Assembly (NCBI GenBank): GCA_038502055.1
Contig: JAXRKN010000033.1
Location: forward strand, 434,001-498,000
Reading direction: 5' to 3'
Origin: Tanytarsus gracilentus
Lineage: Eukaryota; Arthropoda; Insecta; Diptera; Chironomidae
DNA length: 64,000 nt
Shown: piece after piece, positions 27,842 through 42,200 of the stretch
Position numbering within the stretch: the first letter of the stretch is position 1
How the letters are laid out: every line of letters starts with the position of its first letter
Position numbers and translations under genes: made by a program
Notes under the pieces: generated by a model
Told to the model about the DNA's origin: nothing
Databases searched by the model: none
What the model saw: the letters and a program-made list of their open reading frames with translations, nothing else

Positions 27842-28200
27842 GAACCAACATCCAGCATAAAGCATGTCCTAAAACTAACTTTTAGTAGAGGAACCAACAT
27901 CCAGCGGAGAAAGTAATATCTAGCGTAGGAACTTACTTCCAGCGGAGGAACTAACTTCCAGTGAAGGAACTAACTTCCAGTGAAGGAACTAACTTCCAGT
28001 GAAGGAACTAACTTCCAGTGAAGGAACTAACTTCCACTGGCGGAACTGGTTTCCAGCGGAGGAACTAATTTCCAGTGAAGGAACTAACTTCCAGTGAAGG
28101 AACTAACTTCCACTGGCGGAACTAACTTCCACTGGCGGAACTGGTTTCCAGCGGAGGAACTTACTTCCAGCGAAGGAACTAATTTCCAGCGAAGGAACCA
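27842..28200. repeat. 19-bp minisatellite inside the TIR element
   Basis: Tandem units of about 19 bp with consensus GAAGGAACTAACTTCCAGT, roughly 15-18 copies, most regular from about 27940 to 28200 and diverged toward the left. A higher-order block with TTCCACTGGCGGAACTGG occurs twice (about 28030 and 28128). There are no spacers, so this is not a CRISPR array. Confidence 0.92.
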
Positions 28201-30097
28201 AGATCGAATACCAGGTTAAACTAACATTACAGTAGCCAAAATCATTTAAAATTATTTTACTCACAATAAGATCTCAGAACGAAGAGAAATAAAATTATTC
28301 AGAGATGCTTTTTAGGGGTGAGTATTGAGTTCTATTCTTAAGTGGCCTCTGAAGTGATTTAGCTCTTATTACATCTACTATTGAAAGTAAAAAATTGCAA
28401 AAGAGTCATTAAAAAAGGGATTTTGGAGGTTGTTGGAAGCACTGCTTGCACATGCCAGACATTAAAATCCCAAAAAATATCAATCTCTTTATACTTAATC
28501 ACCTCACTCAAGAAAGTATGAAGATTTTATCAAAATTTGATTTTATATCGAATTTTTAAAATTTACTCCGGAATTATAAGCATTCAATCCGGAATTACCA
28601 GCAAGGTTTTGAATTAATTTTTAAGCATGAAGGAGACGAGTAAAAAATTTAAAGTCAGTCCCAAAATAAAGCTATGTCTTTTGCCAATCTAACGAGGTAC
28701 TGATAATGCATGATCAGCAGTGCCAAGTAAGAGAAATTTCATCATTTATTATCTTGCGATTCAATTTACTCCGGAATAACAAGCGTCCACCCTATTTAAA
28801 TACTTAAAACGAAAAACTTTTTTAATCCCACAATGATATTCAAAAAGTTTCATCAATGCCGAAACTTCATTTACATCACAAAAAACTAAAACTTTTTTCA
28901 TTTTCATCCGTCAACTGTTCGCTTGATTGAAAGCCCTTTTTTTTCGATAGTTGTGTGCTCAATCAAGCTCTCGAGTGTGTCGCATTCAATTTGTAGCAAA
29001 TTATTGTAAAGTGATGAAATCATATCTAGAAGCAGATGGGACATTAATATCTATGATGTGGTTATTTTTTTGGAAAAATAACAATGCAATATCTCCTTTA
29101 AAGACAACTGATTGTTGTTTGTTTCTTAGTTTTTTTATGCCATCTCAAATTCCAACAGCGCATGTTGGATGATTGACGAAAGAAATGGCATACAATAAGC
29201 GCATATCCACACACTCACGCACACGTAATTGATATGTTTCTTTCCCTCTCGACTTAATTGCGAAAAAAGAGCTTTGATGGATGACTATACCCACACTCAA
29301 CATACGTACTCACCACATTATTTTCTATGCCTTTAAAAATGTGCTCGATTGAGAAATGGATTTTGCGTGTTGCTTCACGCAGACGTGTTTGTAAATAATT
29401 AATTTGACAGCGAGTTTTATTATTTTAAAAATAATTAAGTGAGTGGGAGATGGTGAAAAATAACAGATTTTTAGGAAAAGCAATTAATGCCGAAAGCAGC
29501 AAAAAGAAAAAACACGTGGGCTTAAATATAATTAAGCGGAGGATTTGTTGAGTTATTTCTTTATTTCGATTGATTGAGCATTTAGTAGTTGAACGATTTG
29601 GCTAAAAATAAATTTGAACTTTTCACGACAACGTGATTAAAAATTAAAAAAGTTTGAAATTTTATAATTAAAGTTTAATTAAAATATTCTTTCCCTAAAG
29701 AACGATGTCGCGCATCCATAAATAAGTCAACCCCACAATTTCTCATTTTCTTGAGTGATTTCAGTCCGTTTTATCCATGACCGATTTTAATGTACAAATT
29801 ACTAGGTAACAGAAAGTTGCTTCACATTTCACCATAAACAAATATTTATACAATTCTCCATAGAAACACTTTTACTTCTTCTGTGTTTCCGAAATCGAAA
29901 CAGGCGAGGACAATTATCTTCTTCATTTACGACTGAATGGATTGAAGTTACATAAACATAGACAAACATGTACATACATTCCACATGACATCATTTTTAT
30001 TATGATAAATAAAAAATCTATCTATTGAAAGAGAAATCCCTCGAGGACTCATCATTATCTCTCACTTGTTCACATTTCTGCTCTTTCTTTATTACAG

Positions 30098-30230
30098 AGA
30101 ACGACATCGCTCTCATCTTCATTAAACATCCCAACACACAACGACAACAACGGCTTTTCACAATTCATTGAATCCTTTTTTCATCAACAAGCGAGAGCAG
30201 AGCGGAGGAGAGAAAGAAGCATCCTGAAAG
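30098..30230 (+). other. GluCl: 5'UTR segment upstream of the GluCl start codon
   Basis: A pyrimidine-rich tract ending TTTATTACAG (AG at 30096-30097) is a good splice acceptor, so the exon carrying the start codon probably begins at 30098. The leader to 30230 is C/A-rich (CAACACACAACGACAACAACG) and then purine-rich. No upstream ATG that clearly competes was noticed. Confidence 0.5.
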
Positions 30231-30295
30231 ATGACCCCGGGCCAATACATGTTGTGGGCTGTAATTTATTTTGCTTGTTTATGTAGTGCATCGCT
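30231..30295 (+). CDS. GluCl: GluCl exon 1: start codon and signal peptide
   Basis: ATG at 30231 opens 21 codons plus 2 nt, then CT/GTAAGT donor. The peptide reads M-T-P-G-Q then a hydrophobic core (MLWAVIYFACLCSASL), a typical signal sequence like the one I recall in Drosophila GluCl (ending CSASLANN). Cleavage is probably near residue 22-23. This ATG is chosen because it precedes the hydrophobic core and no earlier in-frame ATG is needed. Confidence 0.93.
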
Positions 30296-33200
30296 GTAAG
30301 TACCCAAAGACTCATCTCATTTCATCGCCATTTTTTTCTCTCTCTCCTTCAATGAGAGAGAGAATTTAAAAGAAAATAATCTCTTTTTTACAGAGGGGCC
30401 CGGGAAAATGGTATAGAAACTTATATATAGACAGCTTAGTTTATTTATTATACTAGTGTCCCACCCCTCACATAAACTTTTTTGCCCCCCCGCAACCAAA
30501 CTGAGTGTCTCGTGTTAATGAGCTCAGAAAAAAATGGAGAAAGAACAGACAAAATATTTTTTTTAAAAAAAAGAGAAGGGCATTAAAAAAACTGACTCAC
30601 CAGGCCGGTGTTTGTATATGTGCTAAATTTTTCTCATTTTTTCCTTCATTATCCATGCTATTAAACATCATCATCACCGGTCCACACCCGAAAAAAATAT
30701 CTAAAATGCGACACATTCGTACCCAGAGCCAACAATCCACGCGTGAATTTTCGTGAGAAGGAGAAGAAAATTCTCGACCAGATTCTTGGGCAGGGTAAAT
30801 ATGATGCACGCATCCGACCATCGGGAATTAATGGAACTGGTGAGTGTCGCTGATAATTGTCTTAAAATTTTATGTCCACGCGAATTTTATGCTACGCAGG
30901 TTGAATTTTTTAGGTGTTATGAAAAGTCAGTTAACCTCATTAGAATGTAGAGAAAATTTAGAGACCCACATATAGGTTAACCGGTTTTAATAAGCGTCGC
31001 CTAATAAAAATTGATTAAAATTTAACCTCATAGCATCAAAATTCGCTTCAAATTCACTTTTATCACCGCAAGCGACGTCATAATAAATTTAAAAAATATA
31101 CGATCGAGACCTAAAAAATATATCATTCACACTTCATTCATCGTCTGCGCATATATAATAAAAAAAGTAATTGAATCGGAGGAAATTAAATTTCTGCTCA
31201 ACAGCGAGAAATCGAATTAAAAAAGAGTTAACATGTAAATACGACCGAAACTGCAAAGCTTTAAAAGTAAATTGACATCCAACACAGTTACACGCGTCGA
31301 GGGGTGGAAAATTTAGTTCATTATTTAATTTTAAATTATAAAAATTTCCACCCCTTAAAAACAGTCATAAAAAGATTTAACGAGATCCCATCAGCAGGAC
31401 ATGCGACGTCTAAAAAAAGCTAACTGCTGGGATTAAAATGTAAAAATGCTAACAAAAAAACAACAGACACATCATCACCATGAATAAAGGCACAGATTAC
31501 AGTGTAAGAGATTTGCATCATAAAGCTTTCGTTCCCTCTCTCGATGTATCTGTTTGCACTTGGAGGGTACGGGTGCCCGCATCAAATCTCGTGCATTGTC
31601 ACCTGCGCAAACATAAACAACATTTTTAATTTCAGTTTCAGAACAGCACAATCTCACACCCCTACACGATAAAAAAGAAACTTTTTTCCTCAATTTGTTT
31701 ATGTTTGTTTTAAAAAAAAGATGAGAAAATATTTGCACTTGTTTTAATTAATTTTTCTATCTCTATCAGCCTCATTTTTTCTTTCCTTATTTTTATTTCA
31801 GCGTTTTTTGATGAAAAACAAATTCGAACAAAAATTGATTAAAAAGTTTTAATTGAGATTATTTTTTGGAATTATTTTAATCTTTGCTTTATTTTTTCGG
31901 TGGGATTGAGAGATTTGAGGATTATGAAAGATATTTTCGGAAAAATGTAAAACCAAATTTAGCGTTCGAGGATTAAAAGCTTAAATTTTTAATTTCTAAA
32001 ATCATTCAACGAAATTCTGAATTTAATCATAAAAAAATTTAAAAATCCTTAAATCTTCTCAATTCTCATAAAAAAATGTTAAATACAACAAAATTGACTT
32101 GATCATAAAGAAAATACGAAAAACTCCACTTTTCATCGAATTGAGAAAAAAAATTCTTCAACATCAAAAAATTGCAATTAAAAAATCACTTTATAAAAAT
32201 TAATTAACTCACAGCTAAAGAGTAAAATCACCCTCGAGTCCCACGTATATAAGAAAAAAAAACCATATGTGAAGAGCCTCACATAGTAAAGCACTTTGTT
32301 TTTTTCATCATGTCGTCGTCATACAACTACAAACTATATGTACGACACCGTCATCAACGCTGTATAATCAAGCTCCACTTCATTTGAATGGCCTTTGAGC
32401 CTTTTTTGCAATATACATGCATAAAAAAAGTTTTGTAAGCCGCCATCGCTCTTTGTGTAGCGCCCGAGCAGTATGATAAAAAAAATATTCAATTCAACAA
32501 TATCTGCATGGGAGAGCATCAAAGGGCTTTCACATAGTACACATCCCATCCACTCATCAATTAACATGCACTTTTACCACGTGTACTACACAGAATAAAA
32601 AGAGAGTGTGAGAAGGGAGATAAATTAAATTAATTTAAAAATATTGTTATGTACATTTAATCCCTAAGGGGCGGGCCCATGATGGTGGTTGAGGTAATAA
32701 TAATAACCGTCAAAAAAATATTATCACAAATTTTATTTCATCACACAAGTGCACTCCTCATTCTCATCCCCATAACCCGATTATGAAATTTTACGAACGA
32801 ATTAACATGAAAATCCATTAGTTAAATATGTATGAAAAATTAAAGTGATGATCGTGCCCTCGCACATAATAATCAACTCAAGCATCCCTCGCGATAAATC
32901 ATTAAAACTTCAACCAGTCGACTCGCAAGTTAGCCCTTTTTTCCTGTTATTTGACGGTAATCAAAAAATAATTACAATTTTTTTAATAAAAGTTTTCGCA
33001 GTGAATGAAATTTTTTGTGCGAACATAATTAAAATTTAATTAGATTTTTAAAACTCCCACCATCATCGAGGACACCACGATAAAAAATCTATTGAAACAT
33101 CAATCAAGTGATTTTATCAAAATTTAAATTCATAAAAAAATTAAAGCCATCAAATTTTTCAACAAAATTTTCACGTCACGTTCAAAGTGTTCGGAATTAA

Positions 33201-36200
33201 CTTCCGAAGTTATTATAAAAATTCAATCACCCTGACATGTCCTCGCCTGCGACAAAATTCATCAAACTTTTTCTTGCGAGAAAGTTGCTGCCAAATTTTT
33301 TTTTTCAAAAGCGTCAAGCGCACACTTTTCTCTCCTTCCTCACATCTCTCTCTCTTTTCTGTGTAGCAAACGACAGGCGATGGTAAAAATATTGATTTTA
33401 ATTTAATTTAACTAAATTTAACGTCAAAAGAAATTCTTTTCATCGTTCATTGGACTCGAGATTAATTTGATTTTTTTTGTACCTTGGAAACTCCTTCATT
33501 CGTTATTAAAAAAAAAATCCCTTCCATTTTTAACTAAAATCAATATAATGAAATCTTTAGATGGCCCCGCCGTAGTTCGAATAAATCTTTTCGTAAGATC
33601 TATCGCAACCATTAGCGATATTAAGATGGTAAGTCGATTTTTTTCTCGAGCATCTCAGCCATGTTTAAAGCAAAAAAGAGTTCTTCGTAGAGAACCAAGA
33701 ATCAAAATAAAACTTTTAAGTTTTTATCTTTTTCTTGTTAAAAAAAGACCAAGGTGTGAGATAATTTCGATGAACTTAAAAAAATTTTCATTAATCTTTC
33801 GGCCATTCTGCTCACGCTCGAAGTTTTCTCATCTTGGCACATTTTTCTCATAATTTAAATTCTAATTTTGACGTGTCCTCCCTTTTTCATTACTAACAAA
33901 AATTTATGTTTGAAAAGAGTGAATTTATTTTGAAAGGAATGACTTAGAGCATAGCAAGCAAGAGCAGAATGTCTTTTACTCATTTTATGAAAAAATCCAA
34001 TCACATTTTCATCATATTTACACATTTCACAAGCATCAAAAAATGTCATAAGAATTATTCAAATGGAATATTTAATTTTATTTACGAACATAACATTTAT
34101 CGGAGATTTTTATCATTCCAGCTCGGTATTTGCTCATTGATTGATATGTTGTCCATGTCCTTTTTCCAAAAAATGAATAATTAGGCTCGACCCTGTTTTT
34201 TTCTTTCTTAAGGAATTTTTGTCAACATATGAAATATCTTCTACCGTTCAGTTGAAAATATGGAAGGAAAAATATATAAGAAAATTTCAGCATGGATGAA
34301 CTTGAGCATGTCGTCATTGAAGATGTATATGAGGAGGAAAGTTTATAAGCTTTTAATGAATGAATTCGAGTAGAAGCGATATATCGAGAATGAGATAAGA
34401 AATTTGTTACTAAGAAGCAAATTGAGTGAAAATGTGTACGTAATAAAGTATATCGAGATAAAATAATTTTAACGTCAAAAAAAATATTTAAAAAAATAGC
34501 CGATGTAAACAAATACCATAAACTTGAAAAACACTTTTCACCAAAACTTCGAGCAATTATTTAGGAAGACTTAGCAAAAATTATTTTCTTAAACTATTCA
34601 CGACATAAACCACAAAGATTATTTCACATGCACCCTACAAAAAAGCACAAACTCCGATTTCAATAATAAATGTAATGAAAGTGCTCAAATTCCGTCTACT
34701 CATTTCAACTAATGATAACGAGTCAGCACAAAATCAGCAAAGCATTCATTTTCTTTCTCTGCTTAGAGAATTTTCTTTAAAAGCTCGCATTGTTTTGTCT
34801 CGTTACATGCTACGGAGTGGGTTGAATGAATGATATTCGGATTTTTGCTTAGCCCTTTAAAATAAATGCCAAAGAAATTGTTTTTTTACTGAGCCATAGA
34901 GAGAACAAACATTATTGAGGTCTTCTTTTACTCTTCTTTTATCTCCTCTTTCTTTTGTGTTGTGACGGAAACTGTAGTCTCTCGTACTTCCTTTCTTTTC
35001 ACAAAAGATATATATAAAAAATTTGAATTGAAGGGATTGTTGTTGGCGACTTAAAGGAACTTTAGATAAAGAACCTGACCCAAACTCATTCATTTAAAAT
35101 TTTCATGAATTTATCTTCCGTAAAAAATCCTTCAATGTTTCAAACTTAACTGGTTATTGCTGTTTTGTCATCGCTTATCAGTTTTAGGTTATCTCGAACC
35201 CCTTTTCGACGCTTAATTGAGCTAGGGCGATAAGTTTTTATTGTTTCGATGATTTACCTAAATTTTCGATGCTCACTTTAGCTTTAAACTTTTACGATAT
35301 ATTCTGTCGCTCTTTAAACACCTCAAAAGCTTAAAATAACTTTAAAAGCTTTCCTCCCCAGCCTCAAAAAGTTTCAACTTTTTTCTTTCTATAAAAAAGA
35401 AGAAAATTGTCAAAGTTTTCATGTCGTTGCCTCATTTTAATTCTCTATCTCGCCGAAGACGCAAGGATAGAAGCATATGGAAGAAGCAAAAAATTTATGC
35501 TAATGTGCTTTTTTCAAGTTTTTCTCCAGCTCTTCCTCAAATGCCTTTAAATTTCCCATCACGGCACATAAATCACTGCTTCAATGCAATAAATAAACTT
35601 CTTAGCGCAAGAAAAAGTTTTCTCATGTTGCAATTTTCAACACAAGAAAATAATGAAAATAAGAAAATGTCAGTGATATGTTGTCGATAAAAAAAAGAAG
35701 TAACATTGCTGAATCTTCACCGAAATGAGGGAAAAGTTTTTTTTCCGAGTGCACTTAACTGAAAGCACTTGTTCTATATTTTTTTTCACAAAGGCGGACT
35801 GAAATTTATTGATGGCACAATTTAGAGCAACTAACTTTTTTTTATTGAATTAAAGGGTGGAGTTTTATGGGTCAAGAAATTATTTGCAGAGTTCAAAGTT
35901 ATTTTAAGATCCAGGAGGAAAAAATTCTCATTTTTCAACTGTTTCTTCACAAAAAAAGCTTTGTTGTTTTCATCCACTTGCGATGAGTAACAACCTATCA
36001 CACTCAGATGAATCTCTCTCTTGCTTTCTCAACGTGTCAATTCCCTCGACAGCAGCCAATTTTAAAATATTCTCGTTTGAAGCGATAAAAAAATCTTTTC
36101 AATATCTCTCGAGAGAATTTTTCTCTCTTTTGTTCATTGACACACAAACGTACACACGATGTGCATTGTCTGCCAAAAGCTCTTACTTTTCAATTTGTCT

Positions 36201-39200
36201 GATCTTAACTGGAAAGCTCCATATCGATGATGATGTCATTGATGATGAACATTGAAAGCTCTTGGATGGCAAAGGAAGAAATTAAACTATAAAATCAATT
36301 ACTCTCGAAATGTTGGAAGTAAAAAGTTTCTCGAATTCTATCAATTTTTAAGCACACACAGTGCATTGAAGAGAGAAAATGTGAAGAAAATTTATGGTCT
36401 TCTTGATTGTAGCAGATTCCAACTTCCGAGATGATTTCGATGTGCATCGATTGAAAACGAACGAGAAGAGGAAAAAATAAGAAATATATTGAGAAATTTA
36501 TCACGCGAGAAAAATTTTAACTCAAATCTAGGGAGGGAAAGATAAAATATTGCAGAGATCCGCTGAGAATGCAAGAGAGATTTCAGGAAATAAATTTTTT
36601 AAGACTCATGCAGCATCGGAAGAAAAATTGTACAAATAAAGTTGGGATTTGCGAAAGAATTTTTTGATTAAGAATTTTACTTTCAAAAAACTAAGAGTGA
36701 AATTATGGAATTTTTTCCACCTGCACTTGCGAAAAGAATTTTAATGATATTTTATATTTTTCATAAGATTAAAAAGAAAATTGAAGCTTTTTACATAAAA
36801 TGACAAAAGCTCAACTCGAAAGCTTTAAAAGTTTTAACTCTATAAATTTTCAAATCTTGGAACAAAAATTTAAAATGATTGAAAAAGTTTCTCTAAAATT
36901 AATTAAAAACCCACAAATAAATCAAAGTTAAACTTCTCTCAATTTATTTTTAATCTTTTGATGAAACCACAAAAAGTTAATTTTTTGAGAAAATTTTCAA
37001 TGGTTAAAGATAATTTTGCCTTAAGAAATTTTAAACTTTCAATGGTGAAGTTAATTCAACTTTTCTGTTCTTCAAATACGTCTCAGCAAAATGACACCTA
37101 CAAAGAAGATCAACTTCCGAGTTTTATTTGTCTTCAAACAAAAATTTAGTCGAGAACCTTCTGAAAAATAAATGAAAGGTGCACGCGCTTTTCATCTTCT
37201 AACTTAATTATGAAAATGAATCCTCGATTCGACGAAATGAGGTCATTCGAATGTTTCACATAAAATGGAGGTTTTAAATTAAATTTTGGCAGTAAATTTT
37301 TAGCGCCTCATATCCAGGAAAATATTTCCAATAAATATTTTGAGGAGTGTAAATTTTTATTATCATTGAATTTTGTGGGCAAAAGAGGAAATTGAATAAA
37401 TTTTATGTACGCAGCCTCGACTGCATATTTTTATGTAATAATAACAAATGTTTGAATATGAGGAGGCTGATCATATGTGCAGTTTTTGTTGTCCTCATTT
37501 TAAAGTTAAAAAATAAATTTAATCAAGTTAAAAATTAAAGTTTGAGATTTTCTTAAAATGTGTTTCAATTAAAAAACTTCACCCTCAAACCAAATTTCCC
37601 TGAAATGACACAGAAAAAAGCTTTATGTAAATATTCTTGCTGATGCAGTTGAGATTTTAAATGAAAAAATCTCAATTTAATTTTTTGATGATGAAAAGTT
37701 TATCACAGACTTAGAGTCTCCAACTTTTCTAATTTCGTTTTAATCAAAAACTGTTTTGAGACAAAGTTTAAAACTTTTAGTTTTTTTATGCATATATCAT
37801 GATAATTATTATAAGGGTTGTGTCACTTAACAAGAGACATTTTTTGTTACGCAAAAATATAAAAGTTTCATCGATGCTGAAAGTTTCTTCAAAAGCACAC
37901 ACAATTTAAATTCTCTTTAACTCTCCAATTATGTGCATGTAAAATTTCGTGTAATTTGATGCCATGATTAAGCTTTCATGAAAATTTACATTGTTTGTGT
38001 AGCTGCTAATTATGTCATACGTCGTTGCAAAAGTTAATTAATGGAAATTTCCATGAGCAAACATCGAGTCAGGTATGAAAGACTTCAAAATTTTCATTGC
38101 TCCAATTTTAATCAGAAATAATTTGACAAAAGCTCTGCTAATTCCGATTCTATAATTTTCACCTTCATTATCTCGTTTATAATTTCACCAAAATTAAAGC
38201 CATTGAAAACCTCAATCATACACACGTCATAATAATCATGACCACTCCGATAAATTCCTAAAACACAAATTTTCTCCCCTCTCGCATCATCAAAAATGAA
38301 TGTTTTTTGAATCAATACTCAAAAATAATTAAAAAAGTTTCCTGTTGATGGCTGAAATGAATTTTATTTCTTTTTAATTTCTTTCTGTTTTTATTATCAA
38401 AGCGAAAATTAGTTTTTTACTACTTAATTTAGAATAGAAAAAGAAAATAATTGAAAATCTTATTATAAAAAAAATTATCTATTACCAGTCGCAAGCATGA
38501 TTGAATGCTCTTAGAGTTTATTTTTATAATTATCATCGACGATGAAAGCTCTCGTCTGAAGAGAGAAGAGAAACTTTATATCAACATGAAAACTAAATTT
38601 TTGAAAAGTTTTTCTTCTTCACATGGATACATAAAAAGTTGTTTGAAGCAAGAAAAAAAATAAGAGAAACGTTGAGAGTTGAAAATTATCGTAATGAGTG
38701 AAATCTTTCATGGTCTCTCAACTTTATTGTTTTTAAAACAGGATAATCGAAGAGTTTTAAATTTATATGAAAATTTAATATCAAAAAATTTAATAATTTA
38801 ACTTTTACTAAAGCTTTAATTAAAGAAATAATTTCAAAATTCAGGTTTCACGGTACCTCAAAAAAACTTAAACTTTTGATAAGACATTTTTTTGGGATTG
38901 CTTCAACAGAAAATAAAAAACTTGATCGTTTCTCTTTCTCCCAACAACTTGATTAGAAGTCGAGATAGAGTTTGAAAAAATTTTCGTATCATCACTAAAA
39001 TGATGATGACGATGAATCTTTTTCTGTTTGTTCACTCTCTATCAAAAATTGCTGTCTGAAGAGAAAACTTTCACATAAAATGAAAATTAAATCGAAATTT
39101 TAGTTTGTGAGAAAAAAATTGAGACATCATAAAAAATCAATTTCCTCTTGAAAATATTTTACTCCTTTTTCGCTTCGAACGTCGTGCAGGCAAAAATTAT

Positions 39201-42200
39201 TTTTCGGATATCTGCAAGCACTTGAACTCCACACGTATGTGTATGGTTGTGATGGATGACGAGCATATTTTAAGTAATGTGAAAAATCGCCCTTAAGCTT
39301 TTCGATTTTTCGCAGTAAATTCAATTTCTTAAACGTTCCCCTCAAAAAATTCAATTAAAGCCCGGAATCGAAATAAAATCTAATTTCCACTTAAAAATAT
39401 ATGTGGAGAAGAGGGATTGATTCATGTCGGTCGCTACTGCTGTGCACGGCATTAATGAATCATCATAATTTTCCTCCTAGCTCGAGGGCTATGTAACAGT
39501 CGTTGTCATTCGCAATCAATTTCGTCAGTTTAACTGTCGCGTTTTTATCATTATGACATTTGTGCAGTCACGCCACTATGTTAACCATTAATGCAGCCTA
39601 ATTAGTCATTTTCAAATTAATTTCAATTCCCACAATTTAATCTGAATTGGACAGCCAAAATTTGCATGTAAATTTTGTCACACGTCATGCATACAAAAAA
39701 ATGCGCGTCGCAAAAATTATTTCTCTTCATTATTATACAATGTCATTTTATTATCAAGCCTGTACAAGCCGTTACGTAATGACATCCTTTCGGCATGTCT
39801 AAAGCAAGACTTCATGTGTGTATAATGAGAAGCTGTGCAATGAAAATTTGTCGACCTACTTTTCGAGCACGACGAAGAAATGTGCAAATATCATTACGAG
39901 AAATATCGACATTTGCACCATCGAGCGGGAGCGCGCTGCTAATAGGATTTTTTACTTTTGATCATTCAAGCTGAATATTGAGCAGTTCATGGAAGTGGAA
40001 TAATGCCAGATGATGAAAATATTTGACTTAATTTAATTTTTAAAATGTCGATGGATTTTTTAAAGCAAGTCCTGGAATTTTGGATGAGTTCAAATATTTT
40101 CTCGTTCCAAAAGATTTTTATATCTGCCATCATTGCTTCACTCTGAAATTGTCTCCATTTTAATGTCATTTATTCTCATCTGAAAAAGCTTTTATAGTAA
40201 TACAAAAAAAAGTGAATTCTTTGTTAACGAAAAAAATGAGAGAAAAAAGAAATGAAGTGAATGAGAATAAATGAGTGTCTTCAGGGCAGGGGTGGGTATA
40301 ATCATAATGGAGCACATATGAAGTGAGCCTATCAATACCTTCACTCTCTACCGTCAGATTTTCATCATACGGCATTATCAAAATGGTGGAATATTGTTTC
40401 ACATACTCGTTGAACTCATTCAGGATTTTATAACAATACACAAGCAATGGGGTTCGTTGGTTGTCGAGACAAAATTGACTCTCGTGCGAGATGATGATGT
40501 TGATAAGAAATCTCTACGAAAAAAGCAACTCGAGAGAAAAGTTTAAATTGAAAAATATTTATGATTTCACTTCCTTCAATTCACAATGCGTGCTATACTG
40601 CTTCCAGACCGAACAACAACCGTCGTGTGTAGCTACACCGACAATTTATCTTGAGCTTTTTTTATTGCATTCATCGAAGCACAATATGAATCTTTATTAT
40701 GTGGGGGAGAAAAAAGCGGCGCGATAGAGAAAAAAATAAGATGGAGATGAAAAATGAAATTGCGCCCTTCCTCACTCATTTATGATGCCAGTATTGTGTG
40801 GAATTTTTTGAGGGAAATATGGAAGCAATTTATGAATAAAAAGGGGTTAGATTCACGAAAAAATTATAAACCTTTTTTCATAGAAATTTTTTTGTATCAA
40901 ACTAATTTTTTTCTTAAATATTTTTCCCATTAGAATTCATTGTCAGTTCTTTGCCAGACATCATTCTCAAATGAGCAATTCAAGCAAAAAGGCCAATTTG
41001 AGATTGCGATCATAATTTATTGTTTTTTGCTCTCATGAACTATCGCGATTAAAGCCTTCTGTTCTAATGGACAAAAGCTCGAGGCACACGCAACAAAACA
41101 CTTGACGAAGATGATCTTTGATCTAATGAATGTCATTGGTGCTGACTGAGATATTTGGTTATATTTAAAAACATAATTATTTGATAGTTTCACACCCCTC
41201 GAATATTTTAATTCTTAAAGTCCCGCACTTCAACCAACCATCGAAAATTGTTTGCTTTCCATTCAAGACGGTTCTCATTTAATATTTTTTTATTAGAACA
41301 TCAGCAGCAGCCGTGGCGTGCTTACAGAAAGGACTATGATAATACAAATTACTTTTTATTGACATCTGATGAAATTGGACCTTTTTCTCTCGCTCCTCCC
41401 TTCATTCATTTTCTCATAAAATATCGCATAAAACTCCATCCAAAATGGCACTAATGAATGGCGTTAATTTCTGTTAATTATCAAATTCATCTTCATTCAT
41501 TGCTTATTTTTTCACATGCTTTTATTTCCAATTCAATGGGAAATTTGGGAATAATTCATTAGACATGTAACAGTTAATGGAAATTTTAGTGACGCTCGTC
41601 GGGTGAAAAAAAAAGCTTCAATTAATGCAGCTAATTTAAGACGATAATTGAACATGATTACTTATAGAGAAGAGCTTACAAAGAGATTAATTCTGAAGAA
41701 AAAAGTTGTCAGTTAAAAACTTTTCATTTTATCGTTTTTCAATATGAAAAATTAGTTTTGCACCCCTTCAATAATTCAAATTCTTACGTAACGGTTGCAA
41801 TTCAACGCCCTAGAAACGACACGATTTTCTCTTATCTGTTCATCTTCCAATTTATTTGCGAACACGAGACGAAAATGTAAATTAATCGCCTTCGAATGTT
41901 TTTTTTCTTTCTCGTTAGCAGCATAGCATTAAATGTATATGAATACAAAAATATATTCAATTGATTTCCATTATCTGCACACAACATCAACAACAACAAA
42001 CGTAATGATGATATTTTTTCCCTTCCATTCAAGGATAAATTCCACTTGTTTTTCTTCCCATCCACTTACATGTTCTATTTATGAACCAGGCTAGCAAATC
42101 ATAAACTCGCAGCCACAAAAGAGCTTGAAAAAAAAAAGATGAAAACAATTTACTTCAATGTACTCCCGTGTATGGGGAAAGGATAATAAAAAAATATAAA

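Larger units (their letters stand above)
27261..28792. mobile_element. Tc1/mariner-like non-autonomous DNA transposon
   Basis: Perfect 25-bp terminal inverted repeats (27261-27285 and 28768-28792, beginning GGGTGGACGCTTG) are flanked on both sides by TA (27259-27260 and 28793-28794), the target duplication of the Tc1/mariner superfamily. The 1532-bp element has no transposase frame. It holds several copies of TTATAATTCCGGAGTAAA in both orientations and a 19-bp minisatellite. Superfamily assignment rests on the TA duplication and TIR form only. Confidence 0.8.
10986..30097 (+). other. Putative first intron (about 19 kb), no coding gene seen
   Basis: If the 5'UTR exon is right, this is intron 1. 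It is A+T-rich, with short spurious reading frames only. It contains the GT microsatellite at 12485, a hairpin repeat at 24712-24836 and the Tc1/mariner-like element at 27261-28792. Long first introns are usual in insect ion-channel genes. Confidence 0.4.

Noticed and set aside
27940..28200. CRISPR-like array
   Set aside because: Units are contiguous 19-bp repeats with no unique spacers, and the genome is eukaryotic; this is a minisatellite.
33467..33853. 128-codon frame over exon 3a
   Set aside because: The long frame is read-through into introns on both sides; only 33561-33628 has exon boundaries and homology.
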